From assembly GCF_025263485.1 (NCBI RefSeq), contig NZ_CP079863.1, positions 3,472,001 through 3,536,000 of the forward strand: DNA of 64,000 bases. The letters are read 5' to 3'. The translations under genes were made by a program, and so were the position numbers. This document shows, piece after piece, positions 35,245 to 43,408 of this stretch. This stretch comes from Mycobacterium sp. SMC-2. Its GTDB lineage: Bacteria; Actinomycetota; Actinomycetes; Mycobacteriales; Mycobacteriaceae. Position 1 is the stretch's first letter. Every line of letters starts with the position of its first letter. A model generated the notes under the pieces. That model did not search any database. It was not told the DNA's origin and saw only the letters and a list, made by a program, of their open reading frames with translations.

Positions 35245-35268
35245 ATTGCGAATCAAGGGAGATCTTCG

Positions 35269-36609
35269 ATGAGCGGGCTACCGACCGGACGGCACTATTT
35301 TCGCGGCGATGACGGTTACGAGGCGGCCCGGCGCGGCACCGTGTGGCACCAGCGGGTCCCGGAACGCCATCCCGAAGTGATCGTGCAGGCGGCCGACGCC
35401 GACGACATCGTCGCCGGGATCCGCTACGCCGCGGGTCGCGGGCTCAAGGTCAGCATCGTGTCGGGCGGACACAGCTTCGCGGCCAACCACCTGCGCGACG
35501 GTTCTCTGCTGCTCGACGTCAGTCGCCTCGACCACGCTGTCATCGACACCGAGACGCGCGTCGCCAAGGTGGGCCCGGGCAAGGGCGGCAGCCTGCTGAT
35601 GGCCGATCTCGAGGCGCAGGGACTGTTCTTTCCCGGCGGTCACTGCAAAGGTGTGTGCCTCGGCGGCTATCTGCTGCAGGGCGGGTATGGCTGGAACAGC
35701 CGCATTTACGGCCCGGCCTGCGAGAGCGTCGTCGGCCTCGACGTCGTCACCGCCGAGGGCGAACAGATCCACTGCGACGCCAGCAATAACGCCGATCTGT
35801 ACTGGGCCGCCCGCGGTGCCGGGCCCGGCTTCTTCGGTGTGGTCACGTCGTTCTACCTGAAGCTCTACCCACGCCCGGGCGCCTGTGGCACCAGCGTCTA
35901 CGTCTATCCATTCGAGCTGGCCGACGAGGTCTTCACGTGGACCCGCGCGGTCAGCGCCGACGTGGACCCTCGGGTCGAACTGCAGGCCGTGGCCTCCCGC
36001 GGCGAGCCGAACATGGGTATCGACACCCCCGTCATCTCGCTGGCATCGCCCGCCTTCGCGGACTCCGAGGAGGAGGCCGAAAAGGCCCTCGCCCTGTTCG
36101 GCACCTGCCCGGTCGCCGATCGGGCGCTCGTCAAAATTCCTTACATGCCAACGGATTTGTCGACCTGGTATGACGTCGCGATGAGCCACTACCTATCCGA
36201 CCACTATTACGCGGTGGACAACATGTGGACGTCGGCGCCCGCCGAAGACCTGCTGCCGGGAATCCGGACGATCCTGGACACGATGCCCCCGCACCCCGCG
36301 CACTTCCTGTGGCTGAACTGGGGCCCGTGCCCGCCCCGCCAGGACATGGCCTACAGCATCGAAGGCGACATCTACCTGGCCCTCTACGGTTCCTGGAAGG
36401 ATCCGGCCGACGAGGCGAAGTATGCCGACTGGGCGCGGTCCAACATGGCCGCGATGTCCGAATTCGCCATCGGCATTCAGCTCGCCGACGAGAACCTCGG
36501 CCAGCGTCCGGCGCGGTTCGCCAGCGACGCCGCCATGGCCAAGCTCGACCGCGTGCGCGCCGAGTACGACCCCGATGGCCTGTTCAACAGCTGGATGGGA
36601 CGACTCTGA
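35269..36609 (+). CDS. FAD-linked oxidase, berberine-bridge-enzyme type (possibly bicovalent FAD)
   Basis: A 446-residue flavin oxidase with the PCMH FAD-binding domain (about 30-210) and a C-terminal BBE motif (YDPDGLFNSWMG). H68 in VSGGHS matches the 8-alpha-histidyl attachment site, and C126 in GGHCKGVCLGGYLLQGGYGW matches the cysteine used by bicovalent members; spacing is 58 residues, close to the family. Such enzymes oxidise phenols, alkaloids or sugars using oxygen. The gene overlaps the PhlG-like gene by one base (TGATG), so both act in one route. A GGGAG lies 5 bases before ATG 35269. Confidence 0.9.
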   Translation: MSGLPTGRHYFRGDDGYEAARRGTVWHQRVPERHPEVIVQAADADDIVAGIRYAAGRGLKVSIVSGGHSFAANHLRDGSLLLDVSRLDHAVIDTETRVAKVGPGKGGSLLMADLEAQGLFFPGGHCKGVCLGGYLLQGGYGWNSRIYGPACESVVGLDVVTAEGEQIHCDASNNADLYWAARGAGPGFFGVVTSFYLKLYPRPGACGTSVYVYPFELADEVFTWTRAVSADVDPRVELQAVASRGEPNMGIDTPVISLASPAFADSEEEAEKALALFGTCPVADRALVKIPYMPTDLSTWYDVAMSHYLSDHYYAVDNMWTSAPAEDLLPGIRTILDTMPPHPAHFLWLNWGPCPPRQDMAYSIEGDIYLALYGSWKDPADEAKYADWARSNMAAMSEFAIGIQLADENLGQRPARFASDAAMAKLDRVRAEYDPDGLFNSWMGRL

Positions 36610-37418
36610 TGGCCGGCGACCTCTATCTGGGCTACCGCGACGACGACGCGAAGACCCCGTTCGGCAGGTTCTTCACGCCCGAGATGGCCCCGCTGCCGCG
36701 CCATGTCGTCGAGGCGCTCGAGCACGGGCCGCAAGGCGCCATGGCGCTGTTGGCGTTCGACGAGGCCGCGCGCGTCGCCGACGACGGATACCAGCAGACC
36801 GAAAACGGCTACGGGGTCCTCGAGGACGGTGGCTATCAGGTGTCGGTGCGCACCGACATGCCCGGAGTCACCCCGGCGATGTGGTCATGGTGGTTCGGCT
36901 GGCACGGCTGCGACACCCGCCGCTACAAGCTCTGGCATCCGCGGGCGCACCTGTGCGCCGCCTGGAAGGACGGGGACGACGCCGGCCGCCAGGGCGCCCG
37001 CCGCTACATCGGCCGCTGGTCGCTGATCAGCGAGTACATCGGCTCGACGATGCTCAACGGCGCAATCCAATTCGTCGACCCGGCGACGATGGGCTGCCCG
37101 GCCGATGACGACTCCGCGGTGGCGATCTGCGCCCGGCTGGGATCCAGCGAGGCCCCGGTGGACGTCGGATGGTTCATCCACCACGTCCGGTCGACCCCGA
37201 ACGGCGCCGAGATGCGGTCACGATTCTGGATGGGCGGACGGCACATCGAGGTGCGCAACGTCCCGGGCGTCGCATCGCGGGCGGTGCGCCCGGTCGCCTC
37301 GCGGTTGCTCGGCAACGCCGAGACCAACGCGCGCAATCTGCTGGTGCATTGCGCCCAGGAGATGAATCACCTGGCGGGCTTCCTCCCCGAACTCTACGAA
37401 GCCTTCGGCGGCGAATAG
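36609..37418 (+). CDS. DAPG hydrolase (PhlG)-family protein
   Basis: A 269-residue protein with WWFGWHGCDTRRYKLWHPRAHL and a C-terminal HCAQEMNHL. The likely zinc ligands are H110 (or H114), E142 in ISEYIG, H247 and E251, in the same order and nearly the same spacing as I recall for PhlG (H129, E160, H270, E274). PhlG cleaves a carbon-carbon bond of 2,4-diacetylphloroglucinol by hydrolysis. Here the substrate is unknown but probably an acylated phenol or beta-diketone. ATG 36609 overlaps the oxidase stop; the longer frame is antisense-free but lies wholly inside that gene. Confidence 0.8.
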   Translation: MAGDLYLGYRDDDAKTPFGRFFTPEMAPLPRHVVEALEHGPQGAMALLAFDEAARVADDGYQQTENGYGVLEDGGYQVSVRTDMPGVTPAMWSWWFGWHGCDTRRYKLWHPRAHLCAAWKDGDDAGRQGARRYIGRWSLISEYIGSTMLNGAIQFVDPATMGCPADDDSAVAICARLGSSEAPVDVGWFIHHVRSTPNGAEMRSRFWMGGRHIEVRNVPGVASRAVRPVASRLLGNAETNARNLLVHCAQEMNHLAGFLPELYEAFGGE

Positions 37419-37441
37419 CCCGGAATCTGGCCCGCCCCAAC

Positions 37442-39193
37442 CTATTTCGCCGGTGGGAGTTGGCGCGGCCCTTCGGGTGAATGCAACTCGGCCGGCCCGT
37501 CGCGCTGGGGCAGTTCCCGTTCGCTGCCCCGCTCCGCCGTCCCCGGCGACAACTCGTAACGGTCCGGGCCACCCACCCGCGGGTGAACCCGCCGGGCGGG
37601 GTCGTCGCGGGACGAGTCGATGAAACCCCTGCCGGGGGAGGGGGCTTCACCGGCCGCCGAAGCATGGCTGGGCCGTTCGGCGGCGGCGGAGCTCTCGGCG
37701 TCGACCGTGATTTTGTGGGTGCGTCGCAGCACGAAAGTGATCTCCTCGACCTCTTCGAAGACCTGGCGCGCCGTGCGCAACGGCGCAGTCGTGGTGTCGA
37801 TCACCCGCCCCACGAACGGGGGCACCAGCGGGCGAATCCAGCGCGCCGCGGCCTTGGTGGCATCCGGAATCGAGGGAATCAGCGACGAGCCCCGGTCTTC
37901 CCGTGGCGCAACGTCGCGTCGGACGGGCGCGGGCAAGTTCTCCACGCCGGCGGTTTGCGCCGGGGCCGGCAGGCCGAGGGTCGCCCGGCTCGCGGCCTCG
38001 GCTTCCGCCGCGATGGGCAGGTAGACGTCTTCATCGGCCGGTTCGAAGGCGCGTTGCGACGGCGCCCGAGCCGGCGGATCGATCGCTTCCACGACTCGCC
38101 GGCGTTGCCGCTCGCGGTCGATCTCGGTCTGGGCCTCGATGGCGAGCCGGGCCTGCGTGAGTTGGTGCTCGGCCCACATGATTTCGGCCTCGCGGCGGAC
38201 CTCGGCCCGCTTGATGGCGATCGCGGTGTCGGCCTCGAGCTCGGCGCGTTCGCGCTCCGCGCGCGCCGCCGCGTGGCGCTCGTGGGCGGTCTCGCCGCGC
38301 CACCTCAGCAGGATCAGCGGCAGCAGGTAGACCAGCACGCAGAACGCGATCGCGAGCAACCGCAACGACAGCGCGCCGGCGTCGGCGAGGGTCAGGTCGT
38401 TCATCGCGACCCAGCGCGCGCCCGGGCCACGGTCGGCGCCCGCGACCATGCCGTGGCGCGCCTCGTCGAGCGCTTGCTCCTCGCGGGAGATCTTGGCGTC
38501 CAACTCGGGCGCTTGGCGATCCCGGGCCACCAGCGCACTGTCCAGCTCGTGCTGGGCGTCCGCGAGAAGCTCGTTGGCCGTTCGTGTTTCGGGCCCGGCG
38601 CCTGGCACGCCGGTGATCCGGGTTTGCGGGCAGGCTGGGGTGGGATGGTATTCGCAGCGCGCGATGACCAGGGCCTGATCCTGCTGCCGGCGAGCGGCGT
38701 CGACGGCGTTGTCGAGGGCGGTGCGCGCCTGCCTGGTTTGTTGCAGGGACGCCGACGCTTGCGCGACGGCCGGCGCGGACCCGGCGTTGCGCAGGGCGCG
38801 TTCGTCGAGACGGTGGTCGATCGAGCCGGAAAGCAGGGCCATCGCGGCCAATTCGCCGACGACGACGCCGAGCGCGGCCGCGACCAGCGCGCGCCCTGCG
38901 ACACCCGGCCATCCGCGGTTGGACCCGGCGGTAGTGGCGCGAGCGACCGCGCCGACCAGCAGGCCGAAGACGAGGGTCAGCGGCAGGACGGAAACCAGCG
39001 ACCAGCGAGCCGACTCGCTGACCACCACGGTCGCCACGAGCCAGGCCAGCACCGCCCCGAACACGACCACCGCGCCGGCCCCGGTTTCAGCGGCGTGCGT
39101 GGACCGCTGGTCGCGCTGACCGCCGCCGAGCCAGGTGAGCAGGCCCACCGGCGACGAGGCCGAGCGCTTTTCGGTTACTTCCTGGGCGCACAT
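37442..39193 (-). CDS. DUF4407-type membrane protein with long coiled-coil region
   Basis: A 583-residue protein. Membrane segments lie at about 31-50, 60-80, 91-115 and 265-290, with DUF4407-like loops between. Residues 300-360 (AAARAERERAELEADTAIAIKRAEVRREAEIMWAEHQL) are a charged alpha-helix or coiled coil; the C-terminus is disordered and rich in P, R and E. ATG 39193 (MCAQEVTEKRS) is chosen because GGGAGG lies 8 bases before it; upstream in-frame starts lack one. Function is unknown. It is convergent with the PhlG-like gene. Confidence 0.75.
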   Translation of the reverse strand: MCAQEVTEKRSASSPVGLLTWLGGGQRDQRSTHAAETGAGAVVVFGAVLAWLVATVVVSESARWSLVSVLPLTLVFGLLVGAVARATTAGSNRGWPGVAGRALVAAALGVVVGELAAMALLSGSIDHRLDERALRNAGSAPAVAQASASLQQTRQARTALDNAVDAARRQQDQALVIARCEYHPTPACPQTRITGVPGAGPETRTANELLADAQHELDSALVARDRQAPELDAKISREEQALDEARHGMVAGADRGPGARWVAMNDLTLADAGALSLRLLAIAFCVLVYLLPLILLRWRGETAHERHAAARAERERAELEADTAIAIKRAEVRREAEIMWAEHQLTQARLAIEAQTEIDRERQRRRVVEAIDPPARAPSQRAFEPADEDVYLPIAAEAEAASRATLGLPAPAQTAGVENLPAPVRRDVAPREDRGSSLIPSIPDATKAAARWIRPLVPPFVGRVIDTTTAPLRTARQVFEEVEEITFVLRRTHKITVDAESSAAAERPSHASAAGEAPSPGRGFIDSSRDDPARRVHPRVGGPDRYELSPGTAERGSERELPQRDGPAELHSPEGPRQLPPAK

Positions 39194-39379
39194 CAAAAAC
39201 ACCTCCCAATCCATCAAGCCTCCCAGGCCACCACCCGCCGGATCGAATCGAAGCCCCCCGCCTGTGGCGTGCTTCACAATGCGGGCCGAGGGGGCGGGCC
39301 GTCCTGGCAATAGGGGATTTCCTACGACGCGTGCAGATCAGCGCCGGTTCCGGCGGCCGACGTGAGACGGTATAAGCCT

Positions 39380-39937
39380 ATGGAGACTCACGATTATGTC
39401 ACCTACGAAGAGTTCGGACGCAGATTCTTCGAGGTCGCCGTCACCCCCGAGCGTGTCGCCGCCGCATTCGCCGACATCGCCGGCAACGAGTTCGCCATGG
39501 AGCCGATCGCCCAGGGGCCCGGCGGGATCGCGAAGGTCAGCGCCAACGTCAAGATCCACGAGCCCAAGGTCACGCGCCGCCTCGGTGACAGCATCACCTT
39601 CGTCATCCACATCCCCTTGTCGATCGACCTGCTGCTCGACCTTCGGCTCGACAAGCAGCGGTTCGTCGTCTCCGGGGACATCGCGCTGCGGGCCACGGCG
39701 CGAGCCGCCGAGCCGCTGCTACTGATCGTCGACGTCGCGAAACCGCGGCCCTCCGACATCACCGTCAACGTGTCGTCGAAGTCCTTCCGCGGCGAGGTGC
39801 TGCGCATCCTCGCGGGCGTCGACGGCGAGATCCGCCGATTCGTCGCCCAGTACGTCGCCGAGGAGATCGACGCGCCCCACTCGCAGGCCGCGCAGGTGAT
39901 CGACGTGGCCAAGCAATTGGAGCAAGCCTGGCCCTGA
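39380..39937 (+). CDS. conserved mycobacterial protein of unknown function
   Basis: A 185-residue protein with no signal peptide or membrane helix. It begins METHDYVTYEEFGRRFFEVAVTPERVAAAFADIAG and contains alternating beta-strand-like segments (FVIHIPLSIDLLLDLRL, FVVSGDIALRATARA) and a C-terminal helix EIRRFVAQYVAEEIDAP. The pattern suggests a lipid-binding or START-like beta barrel, but I do not recognise the family. ATG 39380 is chosen; a possible start 18 bases upstream lacks a clear ribosome site. It precedes an SRPBCC gene on the same strand. Confidence 0.7.
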   Translation: METHDYVTYEEFGRRFFEVAVTPERVAAAFADIAGNEFAMEPIAQGPGGIAKVSANVKIHEPKVTRRLGDSITFVIHIPLSIDLLLDLRLDKQRFVVSGDIALRATARAAEPLLLIVDVAKPRPSDITVNVSSKSFRGEVLRILAGVDGEIRRFVAQYVAEEIDAPHSQAAQVIDVAKQLEQAWP

Positions 39938-40048
39938 GGCCCCGGCCGACGCATAGGCACGGCCCCGCCGGGGTATTCGATGCGCGTTGCGTGTTGGCCG
40001 CTGTGTTGCTGCGCCGGTCGCGATCATCGTCCGGGGAGGAGCGAATAC

Positions 40049-40477
40049 TTGGCACGACTGAATGTTTCGGTGTCGTCGGAGGTAGACCCGGGGGCCGCCT
40101 GGAAACTGGCGTCCGACCTGAGTCGGTTCGACGAGTGGATGACAATCTTCGCCGGGTGGCGCGGACCCGTGCCCGACAAGATCGAGGAGGGCACCTGCGT
40201 CTCGTCGTGCGTCAAGGTCAAGGGGTTTCGCAACGTCATCCACTGGACGGTCACCCGCTATGACGAACCGAAAGCCATTGCGCTGCAAGGCCGCGGCCGC
40301 GGCGGGATTCGGCTCGGGGTCGCGATGACCGTCACGGCCGAGAACCCCGGGACCGATTTCCATCTCACCGCGGAGCTTCGAGGCGGGCTGCTCAGCGGAC
40401 CGATCGGCGGGTTGGTCGCCCGAGTGCTGCGCTCCGACGTCGAGAAGTCGGTGAACAACCTCGCCGCCATGCAATAA
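40049..40477 (+). CDS. SRPBCC / polyketide cyclase-like protein
   Basis: A 142-residue single-domain START/Bet v1-like protein: LNVSVSSEVDPGAAWKLASDLSRFDEWM at the N-terminus, beta strands in the middle and the C-terminal helix GGLVARVLRSDVEKSVNNLAAMQ. Such domains bind hydrophobic ligands. The TTG at 40049 is chosen because GGGGAGGAG lies 7 bases before it; the open frame starts at 39980 but without homology. It is 10 bases from the convergent UsfY-like gene. Confidence 0.8.
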   Translation: MARLNVSVSSEVDPGAAWKLASDLSRFDEWMTIFAGWRGPVPDKIEEGTCVSSCVKVKGFRNVIHWTVTRYDEPKAIALQGRGRGGIRLGVAMTVTAENPGTDFHLTAELRGGLLSGPIGGLVARVLRSDVEKSVNNLAAMQ

Positions 40478-40486
40478 GCCCAAGCG

Positions 40487-40771
40487 TTACCGCGCCGCGT
40501 GCCCGATCGGCCATTGCCGTTCCGACTGGCGAATTCGCCTGCGGTCCATGGCAAGCCAGGCCAGGCCGGTTCCGAACGCGAGCAGCGCGACGATCGCGGC
40601 GGCAACGCCCGCGCCGGCGTCTCCCAGGGCGAACGTGGCGACACACACCACGAACGCCAGGGCGGCGGCGGCGACGATGATCAGTCCCGGGGTGCGTTCG
40701 AAGTACTGGGTCGCCGGCTCGGTGTCATGCCGACGAACGCTCCGATGATGGTGGACAGGGCTGTGCCTCAT
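40487..40771 (-). CDS. UsfY-like small membrane protein
   Basis: A 94-residue protein with two membrane segments (about 30-48 and 53-74) and a basic tail. GLAWLAMDRRRIRQSERQW near the end is similar to UsfY (Rv3288c), which in M. tuberculosis is next to rsbW-sigF. Here it stands alone, but a near-consensus SigF promoter lies 44 bases upstream, which supports the assignment. The start at 40771 has GAGGAG 6 bases before it. Function of UsfY is not known. Confidence 0.72.
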   Translation of the reverse strand: MRHSPVHHHRSVRRHDTEPATQYFERTPGLIIVAAAALAFVVCVATFALGDAGAGVAAAIVALLAFGTGLAWLAMDRRRIRQSERQWPIGHAAR

Positions 40772-40814
40772 GGGCGTCTCCTCGGGTCACTTCCGTTTCG
40801 GCGCTTCCGTCGTG

Positions 40815-40840
40815 CTACCCGGATCGCCTTCTGGACAAAC
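40815..40840 (-). promoter_or_regulatory. SigF-type promoter of the UsfY-like gene
   Basis: Read on the minus strand: GTTT (40840-40837), 16 bases, then GGGTAG (40820-40815). This matches the SigF consensus GTTT-N15-17-GGGTAT at 9 of 10 positions. It ends 44 bases before the UsfY-like ATG, a normal leader length. Confidence 0.7.
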
Positions 40841-40870
40841 GACTTGAGGATTCGACGCCGCGGGGCCGTC

Positions 40871-42706
40871 TTAAAGCGTCTGGTGCCGCCCGAAGTATTT
40901 GTGGTCCTCGCTGTAGCCGCCGTAACCGCTCCCGATGTCGCGGTAGTCGGCAACGAACTCGATCCCCTTGATCCACTTGACGAGCTTGAAGCCGTGCTGC
41001 AATTCGTTGCGCAGCCGCAGCGGCCTGCCATGCATGTAGGGCAGCGGTTGGTCGTTCATCTTGTAGGCCAGCATCGTCATGTGGTGATCCATCTGGCCGA
41101 TGTGATGGGCGTTGTAATAGATGCCGCCCGTCGCGCCGAGGCCCATCGAATAGAACACCGCCCATTTGGCTTCCGGCAGCGGTTTGACGATGTCCATGAT
41201 CGTCTTCATCTGCACGCCACCCCATTTGGCGACGCCCGACCAGGCTTGGATGCAGAAGTGCTGGCTGATCTGTTCGTGGTAGGGCAACGCCATCAAGTCC
41301 TCGAGCGAGAACTCCATCGGGTGCTCGACCAGACCGTAGACCTTGAGCCGCCAGTCCTTGAAGTCGTTCGCTTCCAGCTCCTTGTACTCGACGGTCTCCG
41401 GCAGGCGGCCGTTGCGCCAGTGGTGCGGCGAGATGTCCTTCTCGCTGAAGGCGCCGGGCTTGGGGTCAAGCTGTTCCAGCATCCGCTGGAACGGGCCGAC
41501 GAGCGCGTACCCGACCCGCTGAATCACGCGCGGATGACGAATGGTGAAGGGAGTGGCCCAGACCCACGCGATGGCCGTCACCACCATCGCCAGGCAGAAG
41601 ATCCCGAATCCGATCCAGCTGTTGTCGTCGCGCGAGGCGAACATGTGGTTGAGGTTCCGCAGCGCCTCGGTGGTCAGGACCATCGTCACGTGCACCAGGA
41701 TGAAGAACAGGAAGTAGGCCAGCACCACGAAGTGCAGCGACCGTGCGTGCTGGATGCTGAGCCGCTTGCTCAGCCAGTGCACGCGCTGCGACAGCGCCGG
41801 CGACATCCCCAGGCCCGTGATCAACGCGGCCGGGGCGGCGATGAACACGGTGGTGAAGTACGCCAGCAGCTGCAGGCCGTTGTAGGCGACCCAGCCGTTG
41901 TCGGTCGGCCAGTCCAGCGACATGTACTGGATCGCTACCGACAGGGCGTTGGGGAAGACGTCCCAGTTGGTCGGCACGATGTGGCGCCACTGTCCGGTGG
42001 CGAACAGCAGCACGTAAAAGACGGCGCCGTTGACGAGCCACAGCACGTCCACGCCCAGGTGCCACCACCGGGCCAGCCCGATCGAGTGACGGAAGCCGGG
42101 CAGGCCGAGCTGCGGCGGCAGCGCCACCGTGTCGGCGTTGGCGGTCCACAGTTCGTCGTCGGGCACCGGCGGGCCGACTCGCAGCCACTCGTCCTTGCCG
42201 GGAGTGGCGTTGCGGCTGAAGTAAAGCCGGGGATGGTCGCAGAGAATCTGGATCCCGGTCCTGATGATGAACATCATCATGAACAGGTTGAAGAAGTGCG
42301 TCCAACCGATCCAGGCCGGAAGGCCGGGCGTGACGCCGGCGCTGTCCGTCCCGGGATGACGCGCGATGAACGACTGCACCGCGGGCATGTTGTGCAGGCC
42401 TTTGCCGACGGCAACCGCGGCGACCATCAGGGCAAAGCCGATCGGGATCAGCCACAGCAGGTTGAACCACCGATCGCGCCCGATGCGCAGCTTCGGGGCG
42501 GTCGCCCGCCTGGTGAGATCGAAGCCGCCACCATAGGTTTCGACGTCGATGATGTCCTCGGCGGTGTGAATCTCGTTGCGGTAATCCGGTGCGGACTCCA
42601 GCGGCGTGCCCACTGCAAGGGTCGATACGTTGCCGTCCGCTGCCGCTCGGACTCCGGTGGTTCCTGACGAATTGACTTCCAGCTGAAGGTGTTCGGTGTT
42701 CGTCAC
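40871..42706 (-). CDS. cytochrome b561-type / molybdopterin oxidoreductase fusion (YedYZ/SorA-like)
   Basis: A 611-residue fusion. The N-terminal half (about 80-390) has about six membrane segments with spaced histidines (GWTHFFNLFMMMFIIRTG, RWWHLGVDVLWLVNG, HARSLHFVVLAYFLFFILVHVTMV) like a diheme cytochrome b. The C-terminal part (about 430-611) is a sulfite-oxidase-fold Moco domain with the molybdenum-ligand cysteine C485 in QHFCIQAWSGVAKWGG. The order is heme membrane anchor first, then Moco domain, so the Moco domain would be carried on the same chain as its electron acceptor. No twin-arginine signal is seen at the N-terminus. Confidence 0.85.
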   Translation of the reverse strand: MTNTEHLQLEVNSSGTTGVRAAADGNVSTLAVGTPLESAPDYRNEIHTAEDIIDVETYGGGFDLTRRATAPKLRIGRDRWFNLLWLIPIGFALMVAAVAVGKGLHNMPAVQSFIARHPGTDSAGVTPGLPAWIGWTHFFNLFMMMFIIRTGIQILCDHPRLYFSRNATPGKDEWLRVGPPVPDDELWTANADTVALPPQLGLPGFRHSIGLARWWHLGVDVLWLVNGAVFYVLLFATGQWRHIVPTNWDVFPNALSVAIQYMSLDWPTDNGWVAYNGLQLLAYFTTVFIAAPAALITGLGMSPALSQRVHWLSKRLSIQHARSLHFVVLAYFLFFILVHVTMVLTTEALRNLNHMFASRDDNSWIGFGIFCLAMVVTAIAWVWATPFTIRHPRVIQRVGYALVGPFQRMLEQLDPKPGAFSEKDISPHHWRNGRLPETVEYKELEANDFKDWRLKVYGLVEHPMEFSLEDLMALPYHEQISQHFCIQAWSGVAKWGGVQMKTIMDIVKPLPEAKWAVFYSMGLGATGGIYYNAHHIGQMDHHMTMLAYKMNDQPLPYMHGRPLRLRNELQHGFKLVKWIKGIEFVADYRDIGSGYGGYSEDHKYFGRHQTL

Positions 42707-42857
42707 GCGGCCGAAAATACACGGACCGACTTGTAAAAATTGGACACGATCAGGAAGAAGGGCCTCGTTCCGGGGCCCGCGGGGACCCGCAGCCGCCGGC
42801 GTCGGCCCGGTGCTGGCTAAATCCGGCCCGGGCCGGGCGGCGGTATCCGCAAGTGCT

Positions 42858-42896
42858 TAATGAACCGGACAATTCGTCCGCAAATTCGGTTCATTA
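42858..42896. promoter_or_regulatory. nested inverted repeat
   Basis: Outer arms TAATGAACCG (42858-42867) and CGGTTCATTA (42887-42896) are perfect over 10 bp. An inner repeat CGGAC-AATTC-GTCCG (42866-42880) overlaps the left arm. It lies 152 bases before the molybdenum-fusion gene start and 38 bases after the end of the SnoaL-like gene, so it could be an operator or a transcription terminator. Confidence 0.6.
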
Positions 42897-42933
42897 GGGG
42901 TCGCTGTGAGTTAGCGCAAAGTCTTCTGCAAGG

Positions 42934-43404
42934 TCACGAAATCGGGTCGTGTCGCCGCACGAGACGGGCGGAACGGGTCTCAAGAGCGTTGATGGTCAAC
43001 GTCCGGCGGCCGATCCGCCAGCGGTCGGCCAGCTCGTACTCGTCGTCGTAGCGCAGGTGCCAGACCACGTCGACAAGGTCGTCGCCGCGCCGGTCCCAGT
43101 GGTGCGCGACGCACGCCACCCGCCCACGGGCGGTGCCCGGCCGAACGGCCGCGTCGTAGACCTCACCGACGATGGCGTGCTCGGTGCGGGTGAGCGCCCC
43201 GACCACGGCGACCGCGGCGGCGATGGCGTCGCGCCCGTGATGCGAATGGATCGGCGTCAGCGCGTTGGGCGGTTCGGGCAGCTCCAGCACCGCGCTGTAG
43301 GTGAAAAGCGTTGCGGCGGAGTCAAATCGACGGTCGTCGATGTAGGCCGCGTATCGGTGCACCAGGTCGCTGAGGGCAAAGCGGTCATCGGTTGACAGGG
43401 TCAT
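42934..43404 (-). CDS. SnoaL-like / NTF2-fold protein
   Basis: A 156-residue protein with the cone-shaped NTF2 pattern: LSDLVHRYAAYIDDRRFDSAATLFTYSAVLELP, HHGRDAIAAAV, and the strand VACVAHHWDRRGDDLVDVVWHLRYDDEYELADRWRIGRRTLTI. The Y-D-R/W-R arrangement resembles SnoaL_4-type hydratases/isomerases of mycobacteria. The substrate is unknown. It lies 4 bases after the LLM-oxidoreductase stop and is probably co-transcribed with it. Confidence 0.83.
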   Translation of the reverse strand: MTLSTDDRFALSDLVHRYAAYIDDRRFDSAATLFTYSAVLELPEPPNALTPIHSHHGRDAIAAAVAVVGALTRTEHAIVGEVYDAAVRPGTARGRVACVAHHWDRRGDDLVDVVWHLRYDDEYELADRWRIGRRTLTINALETRSARLVRRHDPIS

Positions 43405-43408
43405 CGGG

